Assembly: GCF_000735355.1 (NCBI RefSeq)
Contig: NZ_JMPI01000063.1
Location: 107,945 to 171,944, forward strand
Length of the DNA stretch: 64,000 bases
From: Buttiauxella agrestis ATCC 33320
Lineage (GTDB): Bacteria > Pseudomonadota > Gammaproteobacteria > Enterobacterales > Enterobacteriaceae
Reading direction: 5' to 3'
Shown here: positions 1 through 6,434 of the stretch, one piece after another
How the letters are laid out: each line of letters begins with the position of its first letter
Numbering within the stretch: the stretch's first letter is position 1
The notes under the pieces: model-generated
Seen by the model: the letters and a program-made list of their open reading frames with translations, nothing else
Databases searched by the model: none
Told to the model about the DNA's origin: nothing
Translations under genes and position numbers: made by a program

Positions 1-768
1 GGCTTCGGCAACATCGCCATTCCGCGCGTCGGCCAGGAAGTGATTGTCGATTTCCTCAACGGCGACCCGGACCAGCCCATCATTACCGGGCGAACCTATC
101 ACGCCGCTAACCGCTCCCCGGGCGACCTGCCGGGGACTAAAACCCAGATGGCGATACGCTCGCAGACGTATAAGGGTAATGGCTACAACGAATTAATGTT
201 TGACGACCAGACCGGCCAGGAACTGCTGTCGATGCATGCCCAGAAGGACATGAGTCGGATAGTCAATAATCGAGATGCTTTCTGGGTAGGTGAAAATCAG
301 CTGATGCATATCAAAGGCGAAAATCATTTACGAGTTGAAAGCGAAAAACGTGATTTAGTTAAAGAAGATTACTCACTCACTGTTTCACAGACTCTTCATA
401 TTAAAACTGAAGAAAATATGCTGATAGTAAATGGCAGTGAATATCACGTCAAAGCAGGCAGTAAAGTCACACTTGATGCAGGATGCGAGTTAACACTACA
501 AGCCGGTGGTAACTTTATAAAAATTGACGCCAGCGGCATCCAAACCAGTGCAATTGTAAATATGGGGATGGGTTCTCCGGGTAAGGGTACTGAATGGAAT
601 GGGCAACTCCCGGATGAACTCACGCCTTCTCAGGGAAAATTAACATTGGGAAAAAATAAGGCCGAATCGTCTGATATGACGGTTCGGCCTGAACTCGAAG
701 AAGATATATGCCTGGAATGCATGATGAATTCAATGCGTGAAGATTCGGCAATAGTGGGTGGAAACTAA
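1..768 (+). CDS. vgrG: VgrG, type VI secretion spike protein (3' part)
   Basis: The frame is open from the first base and encodes 255 residues, so the 5' part of the gene lies outside the window. The visible part starts in the gp5-like OB-fold region, with the typical VgrG signature around VGQEVIVDFLNGDPDQP and GRTYHA at residues 11–36. The needle-like repeat region follows (DDQTGQELLSMHAQKD). The last 50 residues are polar and end in a short CLECM tail; there is no extra C-terminal effector domain. VgrG trimers cap the Hcp tube and carry effectors out of the cell. The genes downstream (adaptor, immunity-like genes, Tle1-like protein, PAAR) form its cargo module. Identification as VgrG is firm; the subtype cannot be judged from a fragment. 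Confidence 0.93.
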   Translation, partial: GFGNIAIPRVGQEVIVDFLNGDPDQPIITGRTYHAANRSPGDLPGTKTQMAIRSQTYKGNGYNELMFDDQTGQELLSMHAQKDMSRIVNNRDAFWVGENQLMHIKGENHLRVESEKRDLVKEDYSLTVSQTLHIKTEENMLIVNGSEYHVKAGSKVTLDAGCELTLQAGGNFIKIDASGIQTSAIVNMGMGSPGKGTEWNGQLPDELTPSQGKLTLGKNKAESSDMTVRPELEEDICLECMMNSMREDSAIVGGN

Positions 769-772
769 CATA

Positions 773-1606
773 ATGATACTGTCTGAATTACTCATTGTCA
801 GCCATATGGCTAAAGAGGCTACTGCTTCATCGTATGCATTATTTGAAGCTGGATTAGTTGAAAATAAAGTGCTGCGAGAAATATGCGCATCTGCGAGTGA
901 CCGAATGAGATCTCTCTTTATTCACCCACAACTTGAATCATTAGTGTCCGTTGGTCCATGGCTTATAAAGATTACTGACCTGAATGACACTATTCCAGAC
1001 GTTCTGGATAAACAAGGTGCGCTGAGAGGGATCATCATTTCCAGCCTTGCGTTACCACAACTGGCAGAGCAATTATCCTGGGGATGTATCGTAAAATCTC
1101 CTGATGATAAAGGTCTGTTGTTGCGATTCTATACGCCTTATGTATTACAGCATTTATCGCAACGTAACGATTTAAATGGATATTCGGCTCTTTTTAACGG
1201 GATCGATAAATGGTTTGTTCCCAATATGGATCAACAATGGTGGCCATTATCTTTAACACCAGCTTTAAACACCGAATATGATAAGACCCACAAAACCATT
1301 GAACTCGATCAAGCTCTTTGGGAATTATTAAACGGTGACACCGACGTCAGCGCCTTGTTAAGAATCTGGATACAACAACCACAGAGTAAACATTTCCCAG
1401 CATGTATTCAGCGTGCAATGGTTCATAAGGCGCTCAATAAAGCTCAACAAGCGGGGTTATCACGACCCATTGATAAAAAAATATACGCCCTGCATTACTT
1501 GAGCGGCGGAAATAAAGAAATTCAATCATCTGATATGACTCGAGCACTCGAAAAAGTTACAGCGGGAAATATCACTCTCACCGAAGCACTGCTTCAGGAG
1601 ACTTAA
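773..1606 (+). CDS. DUF4123-type T6SS effector adaptor (Tap/TEC-like)
   Basis: A 277-residue soluble protein directly after vgrG. Its N-terminal half has the look of the DUF4123 family (SHMAKEATASSYALFEAGL at the start; GPWLIKI, a segment ending WGCIVKSPDDKGLLLRFYTPYVLQHL, then the WFVPNMDQQWWPL stretch). Proteins of this family act as chaperones or adaptors that load a specific effector onto the VgrG tip. The position between vgrG and the Tle1-like gene fits that job. I chose the ATG at 773, which has GGTGGA about ten bases upstream. A GTG at 758 would add five residues and overlap the vgrG stop. The family call rests on recognising sequence character, not on a profile search. Confidence 0.72.
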   Translation: MILSELLIVSHMAKEATASSYALFEAGLVENKVLREICASASDRMRSLFIHPQLESLVSVGPWLIKITDLNDTIPDVLDKQGALRGIIISSLALPQLAEQLSWGCIVKSPDDKGLLLRFYTPYVLQHLSQRNDLNGYSALFNGIDKWFVPNMDQQWWPLSLTPALNTEYDKTHKTIELDQALWELLNGDTDVSALLRIWIQQPQSKHFPACIQRAMVHKALNKAQQAGLSRPIDKKIYALHYLSGGNKEIQSSDMTRALEKVTAGNITLTEALLQET

Positions 1607-1608
1607 CT

Positions 1609-2112
1609 ATGAGTCTACTTTCTCGACTGGAAAAAATAGATGCTTCATTAAATCGTTTCTGGGCTCGCTGGAGTCGCTGGTTACGCAGAGGGTTAATTCT
1701 TCTGGTTGTCATCTGGGGGGGTAATCTTGCCTGGGCGGTATTTTTTGGTCCACCGACTGGAGGTGTTGCACTGATCATTCATAGTGAGATAGATCGTCCT
1801 ATTCTTGGTTTTAGCGTTAATGGTGTCGCGGGGGGAAATGCTTTTGCACATGGGGGAGGTGCTCTTACATGCTGCGGAACAATTGAAGGTGATACTGCTG
1901 AAGTTATATGGACACTGGATATAACTCATTCTCAATATTTACAAGGAATGCGACTGGAAAAACGCCTTAAAACTCTGCCATTGCCGGAAAGAAAATGGGG
2001 AGAAGACAATTTGCATGTTCATTTCCTGCCAAATGATCAGGTCAAACTGGGGTGGAGTCGTGATGCATGGTCACCCTTTGAAATACGGCCCGAAATAAAG
2101 ACTAAGAAATAA
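1609..2112 (+). CDS. DUF3304-type membrane-anchored protein, first copy (putative T6SS immunity protein)
   Basis: A 167-residue protein starting two bases after the adaptor stop, with GGAGA upstream. Residues about 27–47 form one hydrophobic helix preceded by Arg-rich sequence (ARWSRWLRR), so the rest is probably periplasmic. The body has DUF3304-like features: FSVNGVAGGNAFAHGGG, a Cys-Cys-Gly motif (LTCCG) and a Trp-rich end (VKLGWSRDAWSPFE). DUF3304 genes often sit beside T6SS lipase genes, and periplasmic immunity proteins protect against Tle-type effectors; the immunity role here is inferred from that context. It is a close paralogue of the next gene, almost identical in the middle and different in one short patch (see findings). 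Confidence 0.7.
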   Translation: MSLLSRLEKIDASLNRFWARWSRWLRRGLILLVVIWGGNLAWAVFFGPPTGGVALIIHSEIDRPILGFSVNGVAGGNAFAHGGGALTCCGTIEGDTAEVIWTLDITHSQYLQGMRLEKRLKTLPLPERKWGEDNLHVHFLPNDQVKLGWSRDAWSPFEIRPEIKTKK

Positions 2113-2455
2113 ATAAAGGACAGAGTGATATTAAGGATCTCAAAAATATGAATTTACTTTCCCGACTAGAAAAAATAGATGCGGCGCTGCATCGCTTTTG
2201 GGCACGCTGGAGCCGCTGGATGTGCAGAGGGTTAATTCTACTGATAATAATCTGGGGTCTGAACCTTGCCTGGGATGTCTTTTTTGGGCCACCGACTGGA
2301 GGTGTTGCACTGATCATTCATAGTGAGATAGATCGTCCTATTCTTGGTTTTAGCGTTAATGGTGTCGCGGGTGGAAATGCTTTTGCACATGGGGGAGGTG
2401 CTCTTACATGCTGCGGAACAATTGAAGGGGATACAGCTGAAGTTATATGGACACT
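1741..2455 (+). repeat. Tandem direct repeat covering the core of the two DUF3304 genes
   Basis: Bases 1741–1916 and 2280–2455 align without gaps at an offset of 539 and differ at about four of 176 positions by eye. A second similar block follows (1968–2090 with 2507–2629). Between them lies a divergent patch of about 51 bases (1917–1967 against 2456–2506). The 5' ends of the genes are clearly less alike at the DNA level. This is a mosaic of duplication plus local replacement. Confidence 0.9.
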
Positions 2456-2666
2456 AAGTACTACACGCACACAATATGATGCTGGTTTGCGTAAAGAAAC
2501 CCGCCACAAAACTCTGCCATTGCCAGAAAGAAAATGGGGGGAAGACAATTTGCATGTTCATTTCCTGCCAAATAATCAGGTCAAACTGGGGTGGAGTAGT
2601 GATGCGTGGTCACCCTTTGAAAAGCGGCCAGAAAACAGGAATAAAAAAGGGAATAATACTAAATGA
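2148..2666 (+). CDS. DUF3304-type membrane-anchored protein, second copy (putative T6SS immunity protein)
   Basis: A 172-residue paralogue of the preceding gene, with the same layout: a short basic N-terminus, one membrane helix at about residues 27–47, then the FSVNGVAGGN and LTCCG motifs and the WGEDNLHVHFLPNNQVKLGW segment. A weak Shine-Dalgarno (AAGGA) precedes the ATG. The stop overlaps the start of the Tle1-like gene by four bases (ATGA), which suggests translational coupling with it. This copy, rather than the first, may therefore be the cognate partner of the present effector. Function is inferred from family and neighbourhood only. Confidence 0.7.
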   Translation: MNLLSRLEKIDAALHRFWARWSRWMCRGLILLIIIWGLNLAWDVFFGPPTGGVALIIHSEIDRPILGFSVNGVAGGNAFAHGGGALTCCGTIEGDTAEVIWTLSTTRTQYDAGLRKETRHKTLPLPERKWGEDNLHVHFLPNNQVKLGWSSDAWSPFEKRPENRNKKGNNTK

Positions 2667-4501
2667 ACAAGGAACAAATGATTGCGAGTGCCAACCGGGC
2701 GCAACAGAATGAAGATAGCCATTCAAACTCTTGTGGCCGTACCTGGCACCTGGGGTTATTTTTTGATGGTGTGGAACGTAATATTGAACAAGATGCAATA
2801 GAACATCGACTCAGTAATGTTGCACGTCTTTTTCGGGCATACCCGGATAGCAGCTCAAATACGAACAATTCCTGCTTTGATAAATTTTATTTTTCAGGTC
2901 TGGGTACTCCTTTCAAAGAGGAACTTTCTGCAAAACTACATGCAGCAATGGATGTTAGTATTGATAAATTTATTGATGAAGTTAAAAGCATTCCAAAAGA
3001 TGCTATTGAGGACTCAGCCAAAGAAGTATTAAGCAAATCCTGGTATGAAATCCTGGATAATCAATTTAAGAAACTTTGTAACCCTTTCGAATGGAAAAAG
3101 GTCACTACCGCTGCAATGGGTAAGATCATGACTAAAGTTAGCATTGAGTCAACACCATGGTTACGAGATAGCAAAATTATGTCAACTATGTTTCTAACAG
3201 GTGTTGACACCAGAGTTTCATCAGCGAAAACTCGTTTTGAAAATTTCTTTAAAAAAATCAACAGTAATAGCGCACTCCCTATAAAAAACATTTCCATTTC
3301 CATTTTTGGTTTTGATCTTGGTGCTACCCTCGCGCGAAAATTCATCGATGATCTACTTAAAGATATTTGCCAAAAAGAAGTGACAAAAGATGTACCAGTA
3401 AAATATTTATATAACAAAGTTCCAGTAGATATAATATTTGCTGGTTTTTTTGATTGCTCACGCCATAGCCCTGCTAGTAGCAATAATGGGTTGGATTATT
3501 ATGTCGCTTTGCTGGGTACTCCAGGAAAAAGCGTAAGTCTTTTTATGGGAGATAAATCTATCGACCAGGATACTCCCTTACCTTCGATGGTGCGCAATGC
3601 TCTACATTTGGTTGCTGCGCATGAGCGTCGCCCATGGCGTGGAATCTATTCTTTGGGTAAGGGGAACTGGCAAGAAATATTGCTACCCGGAAGTAGTGAA
3701 GATATTGGTGGCGGATTACTGCCTGATGAACAAAAACCCAGTGCTGAATTATGCAGGGTGGCCCTGCATCAAATGTACCGTACCGCATATATGGCTGGCG
3801 TACCTTTCCCTGATTATCAAACTTTGCCCGAGCTATCAGCGACGGTTGCAAATTATTTTTATATGAACGACACCATTGAAGGCCGTTCGGCACAATACTG
3901 GGCAAAACGCTATCAGTCTATCATCGGCTACCAAACACTCAGTACTCATGCCCAAAATGCTCATCTTGACAGCTATTTTAACTGGCTTAGTCAACAGTAC
4001 TATTTGTATTGCACAGAGCTGCAAAGAATAGATGCGGAAAAAGCAGACATTATGAGCACCATAACATTATCGACAGAAGACCCCGAATTACGGAAAAAAA
4101 TAGCAGACAATCATCTTGCCAGAGAAACGCTGAAAAACAATTGGGGTTGGCTGGATGATGTTAAAGATCAGGCGCGCTGGTTTATTAATAGTGTGATGAC
4201 AAACCCTAATGAGACACGAATGCGAGTGGCCCCAAAGATTTATATTCCTGCATTCAGGCGGGCAAAAAAATTTCTGGAATACAGCGTTTGTGCTTATCAG
4301 CAAAAACCTATGCCTGCCTCAACAGATAACGCCCCAGAGGAAATTTTTACTTGGCTGGTTCACGATATTCAAAAAGTTGATCCGGCCTCCTCAATTAGTG
4401 TGGATTTCCTGGCTATTCGCTCATTCGAAGTACCTGAAGCAGAAGAAGACGAACCAGAAGCCGAGTCTCCAGCTGAAAACTCAACACCCGCCAATGCCTA
4501 A
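2663..4501 (+). CDS. Tle1/DUF2235-like T6SS phospholipase-family protein with altered catalytic residues
   Basis: A 612-residue protein with the layout of the DUF2235/Tle1 alpha/beta-hydrolase family. LFFDGVERN (residues 32–40) matches the FFDGTxNN start. SNVARLF (51–57) and FSGLGTPF (77–84) match the family N-domain. IFGFDLGA (214–221) sits at the nucleophile elbow, GFFDCS (261–266) at the acidic residue, AAHERR (318–323) is typical, and PGSSEDIGGG (342–351) sits at the usual PGxHxDIGGG. The nucleophile elbow of Tle1 lipases is GxSxG, but here position 218 is Asp. The usual His of PGxHxD is Ser345. The tail is acidic and Pro-rich. Family Tle1 enzymes cleave phospholipids of rival cells. Without the Ser and His this one may be inactive or use another chemistry. 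It follows the DUF3304 gene with a 4-base overlap and precedes PAAR. Confidence 0.75.
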   Translation: MNKEQMIASANRAQQNEDSHSNSCGRTWHLGLFFDGVERNIEQDAIEHRLSNVARLFRAYPDSSSNTNNSCFDKFYFSGLGTPFKEELSAKLHAAMDVSIDKFIDEVKSIPKDAIEDSAKEVLSKSWYEILDNQFKKLCNPFEWKKVTTAAMGKIMTKVSIESTPWLRDSKIMSTMFLTGVDTRVSSAKTRFENFFKKINSNSALPIKNISISIFGFDLGATLARKFIDDLLKDICQKEVTKDVPVKYLYNKVPVDIIFAGFFDCSRHSPASSNNGLDYYVALLGTPGKSVSLFMGDKSIDQDTPLPSMVRNALHLVAAHERRPWRGIYSLGKGNWQEILLPGSSEDIGGGLLPDEQKPSAELCRVALHQMYRTAYMAGVPFPDYQTLPELSATVANYFYMNDTIEGRSAQYWAKRYQSIIGYQTLSTHAQNAHLDSYFNWLSQQYYLYCTELQRIDAEKADIMSTITLSTEDPELRKKIADNHLARETLKNNWGWLDDVKDQARWFINSVMTNPNETRMRVAPKIYIPAFRRAKKFLEYSVCAYQQKPMPASTDNAPEEIFTWLVHDIQKVDPASSISVDFLAIRSFEVPEAEEDEPEAESPAENSTPANA

Positions 4502-4523
4502 GAAAATAATTCAGGAATAAACA

Positions 4524-4802
4524 ATGAGAGCAATGATGACTCAAACCTGCCCAACAACAACGGGCGGGAAAATACTTGAAGGTGTTCCGACGATCACCAT
4601 CGCAGGATTACCGGTTGCACTGATCGGAATGAAAGCTTCCTGCCAGGTTTGTAAAGGAGTCGGGGCAATCACCCCCTTGGGTCCGCATCTGCAGACATTC
4701 AACGATATCCCCGTAGCTCTTCAGGGGGATATCGTTACTTGTGCTTGTCCTAAAGGGAGTAATACTCTTTTGCCACTGGTGCCAACGGTAACGGTTTTAT
4801 AG
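4524..4802 (+). CDS. PAAR-domain T6SS spike-tip protein
   Basis: A 92-residue protein made of a single PAAR domain: repeated short beta segments with TTTGGKILEGVPTITIAGLPVALIG, CQVCKG, a GPHLQTF stretch with its His, and CACPKGSNTLLPLVPTVTV. PAAR proteins bind zinc and sharpen the VgrG trimer while carrying effectors. The start at 4524 has AGGAA eleven bases upstream; a further ATG pair at 4533/4536 could also serve. It closes the cargo module and converges on mtgA, with only nine bases between the two stops and no obvious terminator. Confidence 0.85.
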   Translation: MRAMMTQTCPTTTGGKILEGVPTITIAGLPVALIGMKASCQVCKGVGAITPLGPHLQTFNDIPVALQGDIVTCACPKGSNTLLPLVPTVTVL

Positions 4803-4811
4803 TTGTCTAAC

Positions 4812-5540
4812 TCACTTCAATTCATGCTGCGCCATAAACGATTCGCCACCTAGCTGGCGCATCTGGCGCAAAATCCATTGCTGGCGCTGCCGAACATAAC
4901 CTGAAGGTGCATTCGCTTTAAAGCGAATGGGATTAGGTAATACTGCGGCAAGCAAAGCAGCTTCCGAGGCCGTCAGGCGACTTGCTGGTTTATGGAAGTA
5001 ACGCTGCGAAGCTTCTTCCACGCCAAAAATTCCGTCACCAAATTCTGCGATATTCAGATACACCGTGAGAATGCGGCGTTTCGTCCACACCACTTCCATA
5101 CCGAGCGTTATTCCCGCCTCCAGGCCTTTGCGAACATAGCTCCGTCCATCCCATAAAAACAAGTTTTTCGCCGTTTGCTGGGAAAGCGTTGACGCACCGC
5201 GAACGCGATTTTCATTGCGTTCATTGTGTGCAATGGCTTTTTCAATCGCGGAAACATCAAACCCCCAATGGTCCGGGAATTTCTGATCTTCTGCCGCAAT
5301 AACTGCAAGCCCCATCCACGGTGAGATTTCGTCCATGCTGACCCAATCTGAATGCGCCACGTAACCAAAATCACCTGAGAACCAGGCGCTGAATTGCCGT
5401 TCGACCATGACTGCCGAAAACGGTACCGGCATAAAGCTGAACAGGATTATCCCTACCAACCAAACTCCCACCAGCGCCAGCGCAAAGCGTAATAGCCAAC
5501 GCTTGAGGGTGGATAAGAGCGCAACACGCCCTTTCTTCAT
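4812..5540 (-). CDS. mtgA: Monofunctional biosynthetic peptidoglycan transglycosylase
   Basis: A 242-residue GT51-family enzyme, the usual MtgA length. One membrane helix at about residues 13–33 anchors it in the inner membrane. The periplasmic domain carries the lipid-II polymerising motifs [14 protein letters not shown] (catalytic Glu), [16 protein letters not shown] and [25 protein letters not shown]. It makes glycan strands without a transpeptidase domain. It is translated after elbB with a four-base overlap, as in E. coli. Confidence 0.96.
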   Translation of the reverse strand: MKKGRVALLSTLKRWLLRFALALVGVWLVGIILFSFMPVPFSAVMVERQFSAWFSGDFGYVAHSDWVSMDEISPWMGLAVIAAEDQKFPDHWGFDVSAIEKAIAHNERNENRVRGASTLSQQTAKNLFLWDGRSYVRKGLEAGITLGMEVVWTKRRILTVYLNIAEFGDGIFGVEEASQRYFHKPASRLTASEAALLAAVLPNPIRFKANAPSGYVRQRQQWILRQMRQLGGESFMAQHELK

Positions 5541-6190
5541 GCAATCATACTCACAACGCGAGCCACCAGTTTTTCTATACCTAATGCCGCTTCATCAATG
5601 CGTGTGGCCAACATATAAGCAGGCGTCGTCACCACTTTGTGTTCTTCATCAACCACGATGTCGTCAACCGGACATGGAACATGTTCAGCCCCCATCTCTT
5701 CAACAATTTCTGCCGTATCAATATCAGTGCCGATGGTCAAACGCACCGGAACATCGAGAATTTTTGGCAGCATCACCGGGGCAATACAGATAAAGCCAAG
5801 CGGTTTACCCTGTGCATGGCAATCGCGAGCCAGACGACGTAAATCAATATCCACCACGCACTCGCTGCCGAGACTTGCAAAATTGCACAGGTTTTTCGCT
5901 GCCCCAAAACCACCAGGAACGATCAGCGCATCCAATTCGCTGGCATCGGCCTGAACCAATGGCGTCACCACTCCACGGGTGATTCGAGCCGCCTCAACAA
6001 GCACATTTCGATGCTCTAAAGACTCATTATTAGCGAGGTGATTAATAACATCTGCTTGAGGTTTGTCGGGTGCAAAGCAAACAGCTTCAGCGCCAGAGCG
6101 AGCGATTGCTAACAGGGTAATAACAGCTTCCTGAATTTCGCTTCCGTCGTAGACCCCGCAACCACTGAGCACCACACCAATCTTCTTCAT
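5537..6190 (-). CDS. elbB: ElbB, DJ-1/PfpI-superfamily glyoxalase-like protein
   Basis: A 217-residue protein beginning [21 protein letters not shown], full length for ElbB. It has the class I amidotransferase-like fold of the DJ-1/PfpI group, with the segment [17 protein letters not shown] carrying the nucleophile-elbow Cys. E. coli ElbB has been described as having glyoxalase activity and was linked to isoprenoid synthesis in early work; its physiological role is uncertain. It lies upstream of and overlaps mtgA by four bases. The small RNA arcZ lies between it and arcB. Confidence 0.93.
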   Translation of the reverse strand: MKKIGVVLSGCGVYDGSEIQEAVITLLAIARSGAEAVCFAPDKPQADVINHLANNESLEHRNVLVEAARITRGVVTPLVQADASELDALIVPGGFGAAKNLCNFASLGSECVVDIDLRRLARDCHAQGKPLGFICIAPVMLPKILDVPVRLTIGTDIDTAEIVEEMGAEHVPCPVDDIVVDEEHKVVTTPAYMLATRIDEAALGIEKLVARVVSMIA

Positions 6191-6294
6191 TCAGCTATTC
6201 CTTTTCATCACGCGACTTCCATCATTAGTTATGACGATTTGATCGCTATGCTTCACACATTTTACTGTTTCATGTAACAAACTATTTAAGATTT

Positions 6295-6302
6295 GCTATC
6301 TT
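6295..6302 (+). promoter_or_regulatory. Extended −10 element of the arcZ promoter
   Basis: TGCTATCTT matches an extended −10 (TGn then TATCTT at 6297–6302), about seven bases before the likely arcZ start. No good −35 is visible, which fits an extended −10 promoter. Confidence 0.55.
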
Positions 6303-6308
6303 AATGCC

Positions 6309-6434
6309 TGAGCAGCACACGAGATTATCGGCTGCGCCATTTGGATAAAGACTTATAACTCAACGGCGCAGCCTACTTTTTCCCTGGTGTTGGCGCAGAA
6401 TTCGCGCACCCCGGTTTATCCGGGGTCATTTTTT
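6309..6434 (+). ncRNA. arcZ: ArcZ small regulatory RNA
   Basis: The segment between elbB and arcB matches E. coli ArcZ in position, strand and sequence. The conserved 3' part runs from about 6380 (CCCTGGTGTTGGCGCAG) through TTCGCGCACCCCGG to a terminator hairpin ending in six T at 6434. An extended −10 (TGCTATCTT, 6295–6302) sets the 5' end near 6309, giving about 126 nt; E. coli ArcZ is 121 nt. A nine-base-pair stem (GGCTGCGCC 6330–6338 with GGCGCAGCC 6365–6373) precedes the region where processing releases the short active form. ArcZ is an Hfq-dependent sRNA that activates rpoS and represses motility genes; in E. coli it is repressed by ArcA and base-pairs with arcB mRNA. Confidence 0.93.
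6410..6434 (+). terminator. arcZ terminator, overlapping the arcB stop codon
   Basis: ACCCCGG–TTTAT–CCGGGGT followed by CA and six T. The 3' end of arcB, on the other strand, ends at 6426 inside this structure. Confidence 0.9.
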
